This document shows, piece after piece, positions 1 to 8,554 of a stretch of 64,000 bases of DNA; positions within the stretch are counted from its first letter, which is position 1, and each line of letters starts with the position of its first letter. Below the pieces are notes generated by a model, which was not told the origin of the DNA, did no database searches, and saw only the letters and a list, made by a program, of their open reading frames with translations. The position numbers and the translations under genes were made by a program. The DNA is from Thermomonas sp. XSG (GTDB taxonomy: Bacteria; Pseudomonadota; Gammaproteobacteria; Xanthomonadales; Xanthomonadaceae), in the NCBI RefSeq assembly GCF_014678725.1, contig NZ_CP061497.1, positions 806,001 to 870,000 of the forward strand. Reading direction: 5' to 3'.

Positions 1-264
1 CACCCCCGCGGGATCGTCCGGGGTGCTGTAGGTCAGCCTGTCGCCCTCGACGGCGGCGTTCCAGAACGGCTCATTGCCGAACACGCGGAACACCTGCAGC
101 GGCAGAGCCACGTCGCCGGGCACCCGCTTCCCCATCGCCACCGACCCCGGGGCAGCCGCAACGGGGGCGGCCGCGCTGGCGCCCGGTGCAGCCGCGGAGC
201 CGGACGGCTGCGGGGCGCTGCATGCGACCAGCAGCAGCGACAGGCTGGCGAGGACAGGCTTCAT
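1..264 (-). CDS. Lipoprotein with GNEPFW motif (3' end outside window)
   Basis: This is an open frame of 88 codons starting at ATG 264 and running off the window edge, so its C-terminus is missing. The protein begins with a short lipoprotein signal ending in a lipobox LVAC (Cys14), then an Ala/Pro/Gly-rich linker of about 40 residues. A folded part follows, starting near VFRVFGNEPFWNAAVEGD and continuing LTYSTPDDPAG. The GNEPFW signature resembles small periplasmic or lipoprotein domains of the COG3650/MliC-HslJ type, whose function is poorly defined. The signal and lipobox are seen directly; the family is inferred from a short stretch. It is probably an outer-membrane or periplasmic lipoprotein. 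The preceding gene on this strand is the DUF455 gene, 64 bp upstream. Confidence 0.72.
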   Translation of the reverse strand, partial: MKPVLASLSLLLVACSAPQPSGSAAAPGASAAAPVAAAPGSVAMGKRVPGDVALPLQVFRVFGNEPFWNAAVEGDRLTYSTPDDPAGV

Positions 265-328
265 GGTGGGCCTCCGGAGGTCGGGGGGCCAGTGTGCCGC
301 AACCGCCGCCACGGCGCGGCATCGGGGA

Positions 329-1132
329 TCAGCCCGCCTCGGCCAGCAGGCTTTCCAGTTCCTCGGGATCGAAACCCGCCTGCAGACGCGCTTCGGTGTT
401 GAACGGCTTGTGCAGCACGCCGCTGGCGTAGTCGCGCAGCAATTCGCGGAAGCGCGCGCGCGGCTCCACGCCGGCGCGTTCGCAGTACCAGCGATACCAG
501 CGGCTGCCGGCGGCGACGTGGCCCACTTCCTCGCGCAGGATGACCTCGAGGATGCCGGCGGTGGCCTCATCGCCCAGCGAGCGCAGCTTCACGATCATCC
601 CGGGCGTGACGTCCAGCCCGCGTGCCTCCAGTACCCGCGGCACCAGTGCCATCCGCGCCAGCCCATCGTGTGCCGTCTTTTCCGCCATTTCCCACAGGCC
701 GTTGTGGGCATCGAAATCACCGTAGTCGCGACCGAAGTCGCGCAGGCGCGCGCGCAGCAGATTGAAGTGGCGCGCCTCGTCATTCGCCACCGACACCCAG
801 TCGGCATAGAACGCGGGCGGCATGCCGCGGAAGCGATACACCGCATCCCAGGCCAGGTCCATCGCGTTGAATTCGATATGCGCCACCGCGTGGATGAAGG
901 CGGCACGCCCTTCGTCCGTACCGAAGCCGCGGCGCGGCAGGTCGCGCGGATGCACCAGCCTTGGCCGATCGGGCCGGCCCGGCATGCGGACGGGTACCGG
1001 CGGCGGGGCGTCCTCCGCAATCGCCAGCTCGCCGCGCGCGAACGCCGCGGCCATCGCCAGCGTCAGCGCCGGCTTGTCGTCGGGCGTGGCGGCATCAAGA
1101 CAGGCGCGGGCGGCGGAAATCAGGTCTTTCAT
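329..1132 (-). CDS. DUF455 ferritin-like protein
   Basis: A 267-residue protein matching the DUF455 family, whose members have a ferritin-like four-helix fold and probably bind a di-metal centre. Candidate metal-ligand motifs are visible in order: HAVAHIEFNAMDLAWD near residue 80, a DEARHF motif near 118, and EEVGHV near 200. These are the E..H pairs typical of ferritin-like proteins. There is no signal peptide, so it is probably cytoplasmic. The substrate is unknown for the family. The start is ATG 1132. A large perfect inverted repeat lies immediately upstream at 1156-1230, between this gene and the end of purF. The family call is confident; any enzymatic role is unassigned. Confidence 0.85.
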   Translation of the reverse strand: MKDLISAARACLDAATPDDKPALTLAMAAAFARGELAIAEDAPPPVPVRMPGRPDRPRLVHPRDLPRRGFGTDEGRAAFIHAVAHIEFNAMDLAWDAVYRFRGMPPAFYADWVSVANDEARHFNLLRARLRDFGRDYGDFDAHNGLWEMAEKTAHDGLARMALVPRVLEARGLDVTPGMIVKLRSLGDEATAGILEVILREEVGHVAAGSRWYRWYCERAGVEPRARFRELLRDYASGVLHKPFNTEARLQAGFDPEELESLLAEAG

Positions 1133-1155
1133 GTCGACAACGAGAGAGTCGCGAT

Positions 1156-1230
1156 GGCGCGCGGCGGGCGATGCGTTTCAACCAAGCGAGTATCGGGGAG
1201 CGACTTGAAACGCATCGCCCGCCGCGCGCC
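1156..1230. repeat. Perfect 26-bp inverted repeat, 23-nt loop
   Basis: The arms 1156-1181 and 1205-1230 are exact reverse complements over 26 bp (left arm begins GGCGCGCGGCGGGCG and ends GTTTCAA), separated by 23 nt. It occupies the 175-bp gap after purF and before the DUF455 gene. There is no T-run on either side, so it is not a standard intrinsic terminator. It could be a REP or BIME-type element, a very stable RNA hairpin insulating purF from DUF455, or a remnant of a small palindromic mobile element. Confidence 0.9.
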
Positions 1231-1307
1231 TGCCTGGCGCCCGCACTCCTCGGGCCGGTGCGCGTGAGGGCTAGCAACACACTCGCCCCCTAAAATCCCG
1301 TGGGCCG

Positions 1308-2777
1308 TCAGCCGGCTCTCCGCTTCTTCTTCGCCTCGTCCGAGCGCTGCTGCTGGATGCGCTCGAAGTAATCGCCGTCGATGCCGGTCACGTACTCGCC
1401 GTTGAAGCAGGAGCTGTCGAACTTGCGGCCGGGGAACTTGGGCCCGGCCACCGCGGTTTCCAGGTCGGCCAGGTCTTGGTAGATCAGCCAGTCGCAGCCC
1501 AGCAACTGTTCGATTTCCTTCTCACTGCGGCCGTGCGCCACCAGCTCCTCGCGCGAGGGCATGTCGATGCCATAGACGTTGGGGTGGCGGACCGGCGGCG
1601 CCGCCGAAGCCAGGTAAACCTTCTTCGCGCCGGCATCGCGCGCCATCTGCACGATCTGCTGGCTGGTGGTGCCGCGGACGATGGAATCGTCCACCAGCAG
1701 CACCACGCGGTTGCGGAACTCCAGCGGGATCGGGTTGAGCTTGCGCTTGACCGACTTCGCCCGCTCGCCCTGCCCCGGCATGATGAAGGTGCGGCCGACG
1801 TAGCGGTTCTTGATGAAGCCCTCGCGGTACTTCACGCCCAGCACGTTGGCAATCTCCAGCGCGGAATCGCGGCTGGTGTCGGGAATCGGGATGACCACAT
1901 CGATGTCGTGGTCCGGCCGCTCGCGCAGGATCTTCTCGCCCAGGGTCACGCCCATACGCATGCGCGCCTTGTGGACCGAGATCTCCTCGATCATCGAATC
2001 GGGGCGCGCGAAATACACGTACTCGAAAATGCAGGTGGCATGCGGCGCGGCGGGCGCGCATTCGCGTGCGAACAGCTCGCCATTGTTGGTGATGATGATG
2101 CCCTCGCCCGGTGCGACGTCGCGCACGCGCTCGAAGCCCAGCACGTCCAGCGCGACCGACTCCGAGGCGACGATGTACTCGTCGCCAGCCGCGCCGCTGC
2201 GCTTGCCCAGCACCAACGGGCGGATGCCATGCGGGTCGCGGAACGCCACCAGCCCCAGCCCCAGCACCGTGCAGACCACCGCGTAGCCACCCTTCACCCG
2301 CCGGTTCACGCCTTCCAGCGCCGCGAATACCGCGTCCGGCGTCAGCGCGCGCTGGGTGTCCAGCTCGTGCGCGAACACGTTGAGCAGCACTTCCGAATCG
2401 GAGCCGGTGTTGACGTTGCGGCGATCCTGCTCGAACACCTCGCGACGCAGCGCCTCGGTGTTGGTCAGGTTGCCGTTGTGCGCCAGCGCGATGCCGAACG
2501 GCGAGTTGACGTAGAACGGCTGCGCCTCGTCGCTGCCCTCACTGCCCGCGGTGGGGTAGCGGCAGTGGGCGATGCCGACCTGGCCTTCCAGCAGCGCCAT
2601 CGACTTCGCATCGAACACGTCGCGCACTAGCCCGTTGCCCTTGTGCACGCGCAGATGCGAGCCGTGCACGGTGGCGATGCCGGCCGCGTCCTGGCCGCGG
2701 TGCTGCAGCATGGTCAGCCCGTCATACAACAACCCGGCCACTTCGCTGTGGCCGACGATACCCACGATGCCGCACAT
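1308..2777 (-). CDS. purF: Amidophosphoribosyltransferase PurF
   Basis: This 489-residue enzyme catalyses the first committed step of purine synthesis, transferring the glutamine amide nitrogen to PRPP to make phosphoribosylamine. The N-terminal glutamine amidotransferase domain starts [10 protein letters not shown], with Cys2 as the N-terminal nucleophile after Met removal; no propeptide is present. HRGQDAAG follows near residue 27. The C-terminal phosphoribosyltransferase domain shows the PRPP loop [13 protein letters not shown] near residue 365. An AGGAAG Shine-Dalgarno sequence precedes the ATG. The upstream SPOR gene ends only 26 bp away, so the two are probably cotranscribed. The cvpA gene that commonly precedes purF in proteobacteria is not between them. 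Confidence 0.97.
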   Translation of the reverse strand: MCGIVGIVGHSEVAGLLYDGLTMLQHRGQDAAGIATVHGSHLRVHKGNGLVRDVFDAKSMALLEGQVGIAHCRYPTAGSEGSDEAQPFYVNSPFGIALAHNGNLTNTEALRREVFEQDRRNVNTGSDSEVLLNVFAHELDTQRALTPDAVFAALEGVNRRVKGGYAVVCTVLGLGLVAFRDPHGIRPLVLGKRSGAAGDEYIVASESVALDVLGFERVRDVAPGEGIIITNNGELFARECAPAAPHATCIFEYVYFARPDSMIEEISVHKARMRMGVTLGEKILRERPDHDIDVVIPIPDTSRDSALEIANVLGVKYREGFIKNRYVGRTFIMPGQGERAKSVKRKLNPIPLEFRNRVVLLVDDSIVRGTTSQQIVQMARDAGAKKVYLASAAPPVRHPNVYGIDMPSREELVAHGRSEKEIEQLLGCDWLIYQDLADLETAVAGPKFPGRKFDSSCFNGEYVTGIDGDYFERIQQQRSDEAKKKRRAG

Positions 2778-2803
2778 GCTTGGGACTTCCTGTTGGAGTT
2801 GGC

Positions 2804-3754
2804 TCAGGGATGCGGACGGACCATGCCGTCCTTACCCGCAGCCTTGAGTTTGGCTTTCAGCGCATCGGCCTCGGCGCGGTTCATCACCGGGCCCACCCGC
2901 ACCCGCGTGAGGGTGCCATTCGGGCCGGGCACGGAATCGGTGAACGCATTGAAACCGGCCTTGCGCAGCGCGTCGCGCTGGGCCAGCGCGTCCGGCGCCG
3001 AGGAGAACGCACCGATCTGCACCACGAAACCGGTGCCGGCGGCGTTGGCCGGCTTCGCCGGCAGCGGCTCGGGCTTGGCCACCGGCGTAGTGGCGGGCTT
3101 GGCTGGCTCGACCTTGACCGGCTCGGCCTTGGGCAGCGGCTTGGCTTCGATCTTCGGTTCCGCCGGTGCCGGCTTGGTCACCGCCGGTGCGGCGGGCACG
3201 GCGGGAGTCGCGGTGGCCGTGGCATCCAGCGCCACGACCTTGGCGTCCACGTCGCTGCGCACCTGGCCGGCGCGCAGGCGCGCCGATTCGGCGGTGGCGC
3301 GATCGGCGAACGGCCCGATGCGCACGCGCTGGGCCTGGCGATCGCCCAGCGCCACCGCCTCGCGATAGCCCGGCAGGCCGGCCGCAGCCAGCGCCGCAAT
3401 CACCTTGTCCGCATCGCCCGCACTGGCGTAGCTGCCGAAACTGACGGCGAAGTCGCCGGCCGCAACCGCCGCCAATGGCGCTGCTTCTGCCGCGGGCGCC
3501 CCGGGAGCGGCGGGCATCGCGTCCGGCATGCCGGAAACGCTGCCCCCGGGTGCAGCCGCAGGGGCGACCAGCGGCAGGTCCTGGGTCACGGTGCCATCGG
3601 GTGCCTTCGGCTCCGGCGGCACGCGCAGCGACACATCGGAGACGCCACTGTCGGGCGCGGGCCCTTTGACCAGCAGCGGCAGGAAGATGACGGCCAGCGC
3701 GACCAGCACGGCGGCGCCGACCAGGCGCTGTTTCAGCGACGTATCCATCGACAT
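2804..3754 (-). CDS. SPOR-domain inner membrane protein (DedD-like)
   Basis: A 316-residue bitopic protein. A single transmembrane segment lies near residues 9-28 ([19 protein letters not shown]) after a short cytoplasmic N-terminus. The periplasmic part has two SPOR modules joined by a Pro/Ala/Lys-rich linker: one around 100-170 ([14 protein letters not shown] to RVRIGPF) and one at 240-316 ([14 protein letters not shown] to RVRVGPV). SPOR domains bind denuded glycan strands at the division septum. DedD of E. coli sits at the same place between folC and purF but has only one SPOR domain, so the duplication is notable. Spacing suggests an operon folC-SPOR-purF. A septal role is inferred from the domain. 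Confidence 0.88.
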   Translation of the reverse strand: MSMDTSLKQRLVGAAVLVALAVIFLPLLVKGPAPDSGVSDVSLRVPPEPKAPDGTVTQDLPLVAPAAAPGGSVSGMPDAMPAAPGAPAAEAAPLAAVAAGDFAVSFGSYASAGDADKVIAALAAAGLPGYREAVALGDRQAQRVRIGPFADRATAESARLRAGQVRSDVDAKVVALDATATATPAVPAAPAVTKPAPAEPKIEAKPLPKAEPVKVEPAKPATTPVAKPEPLPAKPANAAGTGFVVQIGAFSSAPDALAQRDALRKAGFNAFTDSVPGPNGTLTRVRVGPVMNRAEADALKAKLKAAGKDGMVRPHP

Positions 3755-3808
3755 TCCGTGGAGCCAGGCGCGGTGGGAGGACGGATTATACCGGCATGCC
3801 GGCGGCGG

Positions 3809-5080
3809 TCAGTCCGCGGCGTTCAGGGAGCGCAGCGCTTCCGAGGCGGCATGGAACGACCCGAACGCGAGTACACGGCCGTCGGGCGCCGCCTGCGCAA
3901 GCGCTGCCGCCAGAGCACCGGTGACGTCGGCGTGGCGGGAGCCCCCGGCCGCCGCCGTGCCCACCAGCCGCTGCGCCAGCGCCCCTGCATCGCTGCCGCG
4001 CGGACCCGCGTCCAGCGTGCCGGCCAGCAGCCAGCCGTCCACCGTGTCGCTCAGTGCCGTCACCACGCCGGCGGCGTCCTTGTCAGCGAGCGCCGCGTAC
4101 ACGGCCAGGGTGCGCCGCTTGGGCTGGGCACGCAGCCAGTCGGCCAACGCGACTGCAGCCTGCGGGTTATGGCCCACGTCAACGATGATTTCCACGCCAC
4201 CGCGCTCGAACCGCTGCAAGCGCCCCGGCACCGCAGGATCGGCCACGCCGCGCGCCAGCGCTGCGTCCTCCAGCGGCAGGTCCAGCGCACGCAGCGCGGC
4301 AATCGCGCAGGCTGCGTTGCGCACTTGCACCGGCGCACCCTGCGCCTGCATCGGCAGTGGCAGCGCGATTTCGTAACCGACTTCGCGCCAGCGCCAGTGG
4401 CTGGCATCGACCGGCTCGGCAAAGAAGTCGTTGGCGATCCGCCAAGCCGGCGCACCGATGGCATAGGCGTGGCGCAACACGCTGGCCGGCGGGTCGTCGT
4501 CGCCCAGCACCAGCGGCTTGAACGGGCGCGCGATGCCAGCCTTCTCGAAGCCGATCGCCTCGAGGTCGCCACCCAGCCAGTCCTGATGATCCAGACCTAC
4601 CGTAGTCAGGATGGCAGCGTCGGCATCGACGATATTGACCGCGTCCAGTCGCCCACCCAGCCCCACTTCCAGCACGACCAGATCCAGCCCGGCGCGCGCG
4701 AACAGCCACAGCGCGCACAACGTGCCGTATTCGAAATAGGTCAGCGGCGTCCCGCTGCGCGCGGCTTCGACCGCCTCGAAGCCTTCGATCAGTGCCTCGT
4801 CGCCGACGTCGTGGCCGTCGATGCGTACGCGCTCGTTGTAGCGCAGCAGGTGTGGCGACGTGTAGGCGCCGACGCGTAGCCCCTGCGCGCGCGCGATCGC
4901 CTCCACGAACGCCACCGTCGAGCCCTTGCCGTTGGTGCCGGCCACGGTGACGACATGCGGGGCTGGCTTGCCCAGGCCCATCCGCGCGGCGACATCGCGC
5001 ACGCGTTCCAGCCCCATGGCGATGGCATTCGGATGCTGGCGCTCGATGAAGGCGAGCCAGTCGGGAAGCGTGCGTGACAT
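3809..5080 (-). CDS. folC: Dihydrofolate synthase / folylpolyglutamate synthase
   Basis: A 423-residue Mur-ligase-family enzyme that makes dihydrofolate from dihydropteroate and glutamate and extends folates with further glutamates. The ATP-binding loop AGTNGKGSTVAF lies at residues 47-58. An adjacent folate or tetrahydrofolate contact region follows (YTSPHLLRYNERVRI). The LTTVGLDHQDWLG and VDVGHNPQA motifs are typical of FolC. Length matches the family. It is the first gene of the probable folC-SPOR-purF unit; 43 bp separate it from the end of the upstream phosphatase gene. Confidence 0.96.
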   Translation of the reverse strand: MSRTLPDWLAFIERQHPNAIAMGLERVRDVAARMGLGKPAPHVVTVAGTNGKGSTVAFVEAIARAQGLRVGAYTSPHLLRYNERVRIDGHDVGDEALIEGFEAVEAARSGTPLTYFEYGTLCALWLFARAGLDLVVLEVGLGGRLDAVNIVDADAAILTTVGLDHQDWLGGDLEAIGFEKAGIARPFKPLVLGDDDPPASVLRHAYAIGAPAWRIANDFFAEPVDASHWRWREVGYEIALPLPMQAQGAPVQVRNAACAIAALRALDLPLEDAALARGVADPAVPGRLQRFERGGVEIIVDVGHNPQAAVALADWLRAQPKRRTLAVYAALADKDAAGVVTALSDTVDGWLLAGTLDAGPRGSDAGALAQRLVGTAAAGGSRHADVTGALAAALAQAAPDGRVLAFGSFHAASEALRSLNAAD

Positions 5081-5123
5081 GCGGATATTGTAGAAGAGCG
5101 CCGACCCGCCTTACCGGCTTCGC

Positions 5124-5774
5124 CTAAAGCGCGCGGTGCTTCGCCTCGCCGAAGAACGGCGTGTGGTGGGCGCAATCATTCAGTCGCACCACTTCCAGCG
5201 CATCGACGTCCGGGCCTTCGAGCAGGTTCAGCGTGGTCGGCGCCTGGCGGAAGGTCCACAGCTTGGTCAGCGGCAGGCCGAGGATGCGCGCCAGCAGCAC
5301 CCGGTTGACGGCATCGTGGGCGACCACCAGCAGGGTGTCTTCGGCGCCGAGGCCATCGCAGGCGCGCGCCAGCGCCGGCCAGGCGCGGTCCAGCACGATC
5401 TGCAGCGATTCGCCGCCAGCGCCGGGCATGAGCACGGTGTCCGGCGCCTCGCGCCAGGCACGCAGGCGTTCGGGATCACGCTCGGCGATCTCGCTGGCCA
5501 GCAGGCCTTCCCACTCGCCGTGGCCGATTTCCAGCAGGCCGTCGTCGAACGCCAGACGCGGCGCCCGCGCCGGCCCCAGCGCCAACTGCGCCGTGCGGGT
5601 GGCGCGCGCCAGCGGCGAGGCCACCGCACGGTCGATGCGCAGGTCCTTCAGCCGTTCACCCAGCGCGGTGGCCTGGGCGATGCCGAGGTCCGAGAGGGGG
5701 ATATCGACCTGGCCCTGGTAGCGGCCTTCGGCGTTCCACGGCGTTTCACCGTGTCGGGCAAGCAGGATCTTCAT
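5124..5774 (-). CDS. Histidine phosphatase (phosphoglycerate mutase-like)
   Basis: A 216-residue histidine phosphatase superfamily protein. The start at ATG 5774 is chosen because MKILLARHGETPWN places the catalytic RHG (His9) at the usual distance from the N-terminus; an upstream in-frame ATG at 5825 would add 17 residues unlike the family. The second catalytic histidine is in VVAHDAVNRVLL near residue 155. Such proteins hydrolyse small phosphoesters, for example GpmB-like or alpha-ribazole phosphatase activities; the substrate cannot be read from sequence. It is transcribed divergently from the DUF3224 gene, and a perfect palindrome (5791-5809) lies just upstream of its start. Confidence 0.85.
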   Translation of the reverse strand: MKILLARHGETPWNAEGRYQGQVDIPLSDLGIAQATALGERLKDLRIDRAVASPLARATRTAQLALGPARAPRLAFDDGLLEIGHGEWEGLLASEIAERDPERLRAWREAPDTVLMPGAGGESLQIVLDRAWPALARACDGLGAEDTLLVVAHDAVNRVLLARILGLPLTKLWTFRQAPTTLNLLEGPDVDALEVVRLNDCAHHTPFFGEAKHRAL

Positions 5775-5790
5775 GCGCAGCGGGCTCACC

Positions 5791-5809
5791 GATTGTGCAG
5801 CGCACAATC
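5791..5809. promoter_or_regulatory. Perfect 8-3-8 palindrome in divergent promoter region
   Basis: GATTGTGC and GCACAATC are exact reverse complements separated by AGC. The site lies 17 bp upstream of the phosphatase start and about 70 bp upstream of the DUF3224 start. A weak -10-like TAGGAT on the minus strand (5812-5807) overlaps its edge. It has the size and symmetry of a repressor operator for a dimeric regulator. A hairpin in the phosphatase 5' UTR is the alternative. Confidence 0.5.
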
Positions 5810-5877
5810 CTAGCAGGTTGCACACGGTTTACACGGCCCGCGGTAGGCTCGGGTTCCCACAGACAGGAGTCCGGACC

Positions 5878-6273
5878 ATGCAGGCCAAGGGCGAGTTCGA
5901 AGTCACCCGCATACCGCAGGAAGAGCTGGAGATCGGCGAGGGCGCGACCATCGGCCACTCCCGCTTCGACAAGCGTTTCCGCGGCCCGCTGGATGCCGTC
6001 AGCGTGGTGCACATGCTGGCATTGATGACGCCGGTGCAGGGCTCCGGCGCCTACGTGGCGATCGAACGCATCGAAGGCACCCTGGACGGTCGCCGCGGCA
6101 GCTTCTTCGTGCAGCACAACGGCATCATGGATCGCGGCAAGCCCTCCCTGGACGTCACCGTGATCCCCGACTCCGGCACCGGCGAACTGGAAGGCCTGCA
6201 AGGGCGCATCGGCATCGACATCACCGACGGCAAGCACTACTACACGTTCGATTACGACTTCCGCAGCGCGTGA
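5878..6273 (+). CDS. DUF3224 domain protein
   Basis: A 131-residue protein of the DUF3224 family, a compact beta-barrel fold resembling allene oxide cyclase; the biochemical role is unknown. The start at ATG 5878 is chosen over upstream in-frame codons because an ACAGGAG ribosome binding site sits 9 bp before it and MQAKGEFEVTRIPQEELEIG is the usual family N-terminus. Motifs include HSRFDKRFRGPLDAVS and the terminal HYYTFDYDF. It has no signal peptide. It is divergent from the phosphatase gene and ends at a strong hairpin shared with the convergent S46 peptidase. Confidence 0.88.
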   Translation: MQAKGEFEVTRIPQEELEIGEGATIGHSRFDKRFRGPLDAVSVVHMLALMTPVQGSGAYVAIERIEGTLDGRRGSFFVQHNGIMDRGKPSLDVTVIPDSGTGELEGLQGRIGIDITDGKHYYTFDYDFRSA

Positions 6274-6292
6274 CCCTGCCTGCCCGACACAC

Positions 6293-6321
6293 GGAAACGC
6301 CGGCGCAAGGCCGGCGTTTCC
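6293..6321. terminator. Bidirectional hairpin between DUF3224 and DPP7 genes
   Basis: A perfect 12-bp stem, GGAAACGCCGGC with GCCGGCGTTTCC, and a 5-nt loop lies in the 66-bp gap between convergent genes. The A/T-containing base of the stem gives a short T-run on each strand, so it can serve both directions. Confidence 0.8.
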
Positions 6322-6339
6322 TGTTGCGGGCAACGGCGC

Positions 6340-8514
6340 TTACTTCTTCGGCGCGACGCCCAGTTCCTGCAGCAGCTGCGGCGACGGCATGACCTCCTGC
6401 ATGATCCAGCGCATGTAGCGCTGGTCCACCGAGATCATGCGGGTCATTACCGGCTCGAACACCCAGTTGCTGGCCACCGCTTCCTGGATGCCGTCGAAGG
6501 CCAGGCCCACCAGCTTGCCCTGCGCGTCCAGCACCGGCGAGCCGGAGTTGCCGCCGGTGATGTCGAGGTCGGACAGGAAGTTCACCGGCACCGTGCCCAG
6601 GCGCTTGTCGGCCAGCCCGCCATGGCGCTTGGCAGCCACCGCGTCGAGCAGCGCCTTCGGGTTGTCGAACGGCTCGGCGCCGGTTTCCTTGGCCGCCACC
6701 TGTTCCAGCAGGGTGAACGGCTGCTGCACGCTGCCGTCCAGCTTGGTGTAACCCTTGACGGTGCCGAAGGTGATCCGCAGCGAGGAGTTGGCGTCCGGAT
6801 AGACCGCTTCGCCCTTGCTCTTCTTGTAGTCGGCCATCGCCTGCAGATACAGCGGGCGGGCCTGCAGCGCGGTGCCGTACACCGCCTTGGCCTTCTTCTC
6901 CATGTCCATCAGGGTCGGCATCACCGCCACCGCGTACTGGATGGCGGGGTCGGTGCTGGCCTCGAACGCGGCCTTGTCGGCGTTGAACCACTTCAGCCGC
7001 TCCTCCAGGCTGCCCAGCTTGCTGCCGTCCAGGCGCGCCAGCGCCTTGTCGGCGGCGGCCTTGTCGCTGCCGCCCAGCCAGCCGTCGACAGCGGCAACAT
7101 GCTGCTCCGCCGGCAGCGCCACGTAGCGATCCAACCAGTACTGCTGCAGCTGGCGGTCCATCGCCGCCACATAGCGGCGTTCCATCTGCTTGAGGCTGCC
7201 CTCGATCACCGGCAGGTCGCGCTGCTGGTAGCCGGACTCGCGCTCGGCATCGGGCTTCTGCTTCTCGATGGCAAGGCGGTACAGGCTGACCGCGGCGCCC
7301 AGCACTCCGCTGCGGTTGAAGCTGCCCAGCACCAGGTCGCGTTCCTGGGTGCGCTTGGCGTCGTCCACCAGCTTCACCAGCGTGGCATGCGCATCCAGCG
7401 CCGGCTTGCCGGCCTCGCCCTGCCCCTGCAGCCAGCCCAGCACCGCCGCTTCCTCGCGGCGCTTGAAGCCCAGCACGTCGTTGCGGGCGAAGCCCTCGAG
7501 CTGGCCATCGAAGTTCTTGCTTGTGTTGTTCCAGCCGGCCATGGTGGCGGCGTACTTCACCGCGATGTCGGGGTTGTCCTTGCCCGCCGCCTCGACCAGC
7601 GCGATCTGGTCCTTGTACGCCTTGGAAATGGCCGGATAGCGCCACGCCTGGGTGTTCTCGAACTCCGCCGCCAGCGCGTAGCGGTCGGTGCGGCCCGGAT
7701 AGCCCGCCACCATCACGAAGTCGCCCGCGCCCAGCGGCTTGTCGGCGATCTTCAGCCAGTGCTTCGGCTGGTAGGGCACGTTGTCCTTGCTGAAGGCCGC
7801 CGGCTTTCCGTCCTTGCCCACGTAGGCGCGATAGAACGAGAAGTCGCCGGTGTGGCGCGGCCACATCCAGTTGTCGATGTCGCCACCGAACTTGCCGACG
7901 CTGGCGGGCGGCGCGTAAGCCAGGCGCACGTCCTTGATCTCGAGGTTCTTGAACAGGCGGTAGGTATTGCCACCCATGAAGCTGTAGACGCGGCAGCGAT
8001 AGCCGGCATCGGCTTCGCAGGCGCTGGTGGTCTTCTTCTCGAAGGCTTCCAGCGCGTCGGCGCGCGCGACCGGGTCGCTGCCCGCCGCCGCCATCGCCGC
8101 CTTGGCGTCGGCGGTGACGTCGGTGATGTCCTCCAGCACGTAGATGCGCGCGTTCGGACCGGCCGAGAGTTCATCGGCAGGGGTCGCCGGGTTGAAGCCG
8201 TCGCGGATCAGGTTCTTCTCGGCGGTGGAGTTCAGCTGGATGGCGCCGTAGGCGCAGTGGTGGTTGGTCGCCACCAGGCCCTGCGGCGAGACGAAGCTGG
8301 CGGTGCAGCCGCCCAGCGACACCACCGCGCCCATCGGGTCACCGGTGAGGTTGGCCAGCTGCTTCGGGTCCAGCTTCAGGCCGGCCTTCTTCAGCGGGCC
8401 GGCGATTTCCGGCAGCTGCTGCGGCACCCACATGCCTTCGTCGGCATGCACGGCGGTGGCGAAGCTGGCGGTGGCCGCGGCGATGCCGGCGGCGAGGAGG
8501 GTCTTGCGCATCAT
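6340..8514 (-). CDS. S46 dipeptidyl peptidase, DPP7 type
   Basis: A 724-residue secreted serine peptidase of MEROPS family S46. The start is ATG 8514 (or 8511), which gives a standard signal peptide ending TAVHA before DEGMW; the much earlier in-frame ATG would precede the signal. The catalytic His is in VATNHHCAYG (near residue 85), the Asp in PRHTGDFSF, and the Ser in TGGNSGSPV. The residue 18 positions after the catalytic Ser is Gly (LAFDG), the specificity determinant associated with DPP7, which removes dipeptides with hydrophobic residues from N-termini. It follows the second S46 gene by 40 bp in the same direction, suggesting cotranscription. Probably periplasmic. Confidence 0.93.
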   Translation of the reverse strand: MMRKTLLAAGIAAATASFATAVHADEGMWVPQQLPEIAGPLKKAGLKLDPKQLANLTGDPMGAVVSLGGCTASFVSPQGLVATNHHCAYGAIQLNSTAEKNLIRDGFNPATPADELSAGPNARIYVLEDITDVTADAKAAMAAAGSDPVARADALEAFEKKTTSACEADAGYRCRVYSFMGGNTYRLFKNLEIKDVRLAYAPPASVGKFGGDIDNWMWPRHTGDFSFYRAYVGKDGKPAAFSKDNVPYQPKHWLKIADKPLGAGDFVMVAGYPGRTDRYALAAEFENTQAWRYPAISKAYKDQIALVEAAGKDNPDIAVKYAATMAGWNNTSKNFDGQLEGFARNDVLGFKRREEAAVLGWLQGQGEAGKPALDAHATLVKLVDDAKRTQERDLVLGSFNRSGVLGAAVSLYRLAIEKQKPDAERESGYQQRDLPVIEGSLKQMERRYVAAMDRQLQQYWLDRYVALPAEQHVAAVDGWLGGSDKAAADKALARLDGSKLGSLEERLKWFNADKAAFEASTDPAIQYAVAVMPTLMDMEKKAKAVYGTALQARPLYLQAMADYKKSKGEAVYPDANSSLRITFGTVKGYTKLDGSVQQPFTLLEQVAAKETGAEPFDNPKALLDAVAAKRHGGLADKRLGTVPVNFLSDLDITGGNSGSPVLDAQGKLVGLAFDGIQEAVASNWVFEPVMTRMISVDQRYMRWIMQEVMPSPQLLQELGVAPKK

Positions 8515-8554
8515 CGTTGTCCTTGGTGGTTGCCGGGGGAATGCGGGAATCGGC

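Noticed and set aside
39-264. Alternative reading of the edge lipoprotein as a META/HslJ heat-shock protein
   Set aside because: Only a short motif is visible and the C-terminal half is missing, so a firm family name is not justified.
71-322. An 83-codon minus-strand frame at the window edge
   Set aside because: The overlapping minus-strand frame from 264 has a signal peptide, lipobox and a recognisable GNEPFW motif, so that one is the gene and this is a shadow.
5775-5825. Longer start for the histidine phosphatase
   Set aside because: It would add 17 residues before the conserved ILLARHG start and translate through the palindrome in the promoter region.
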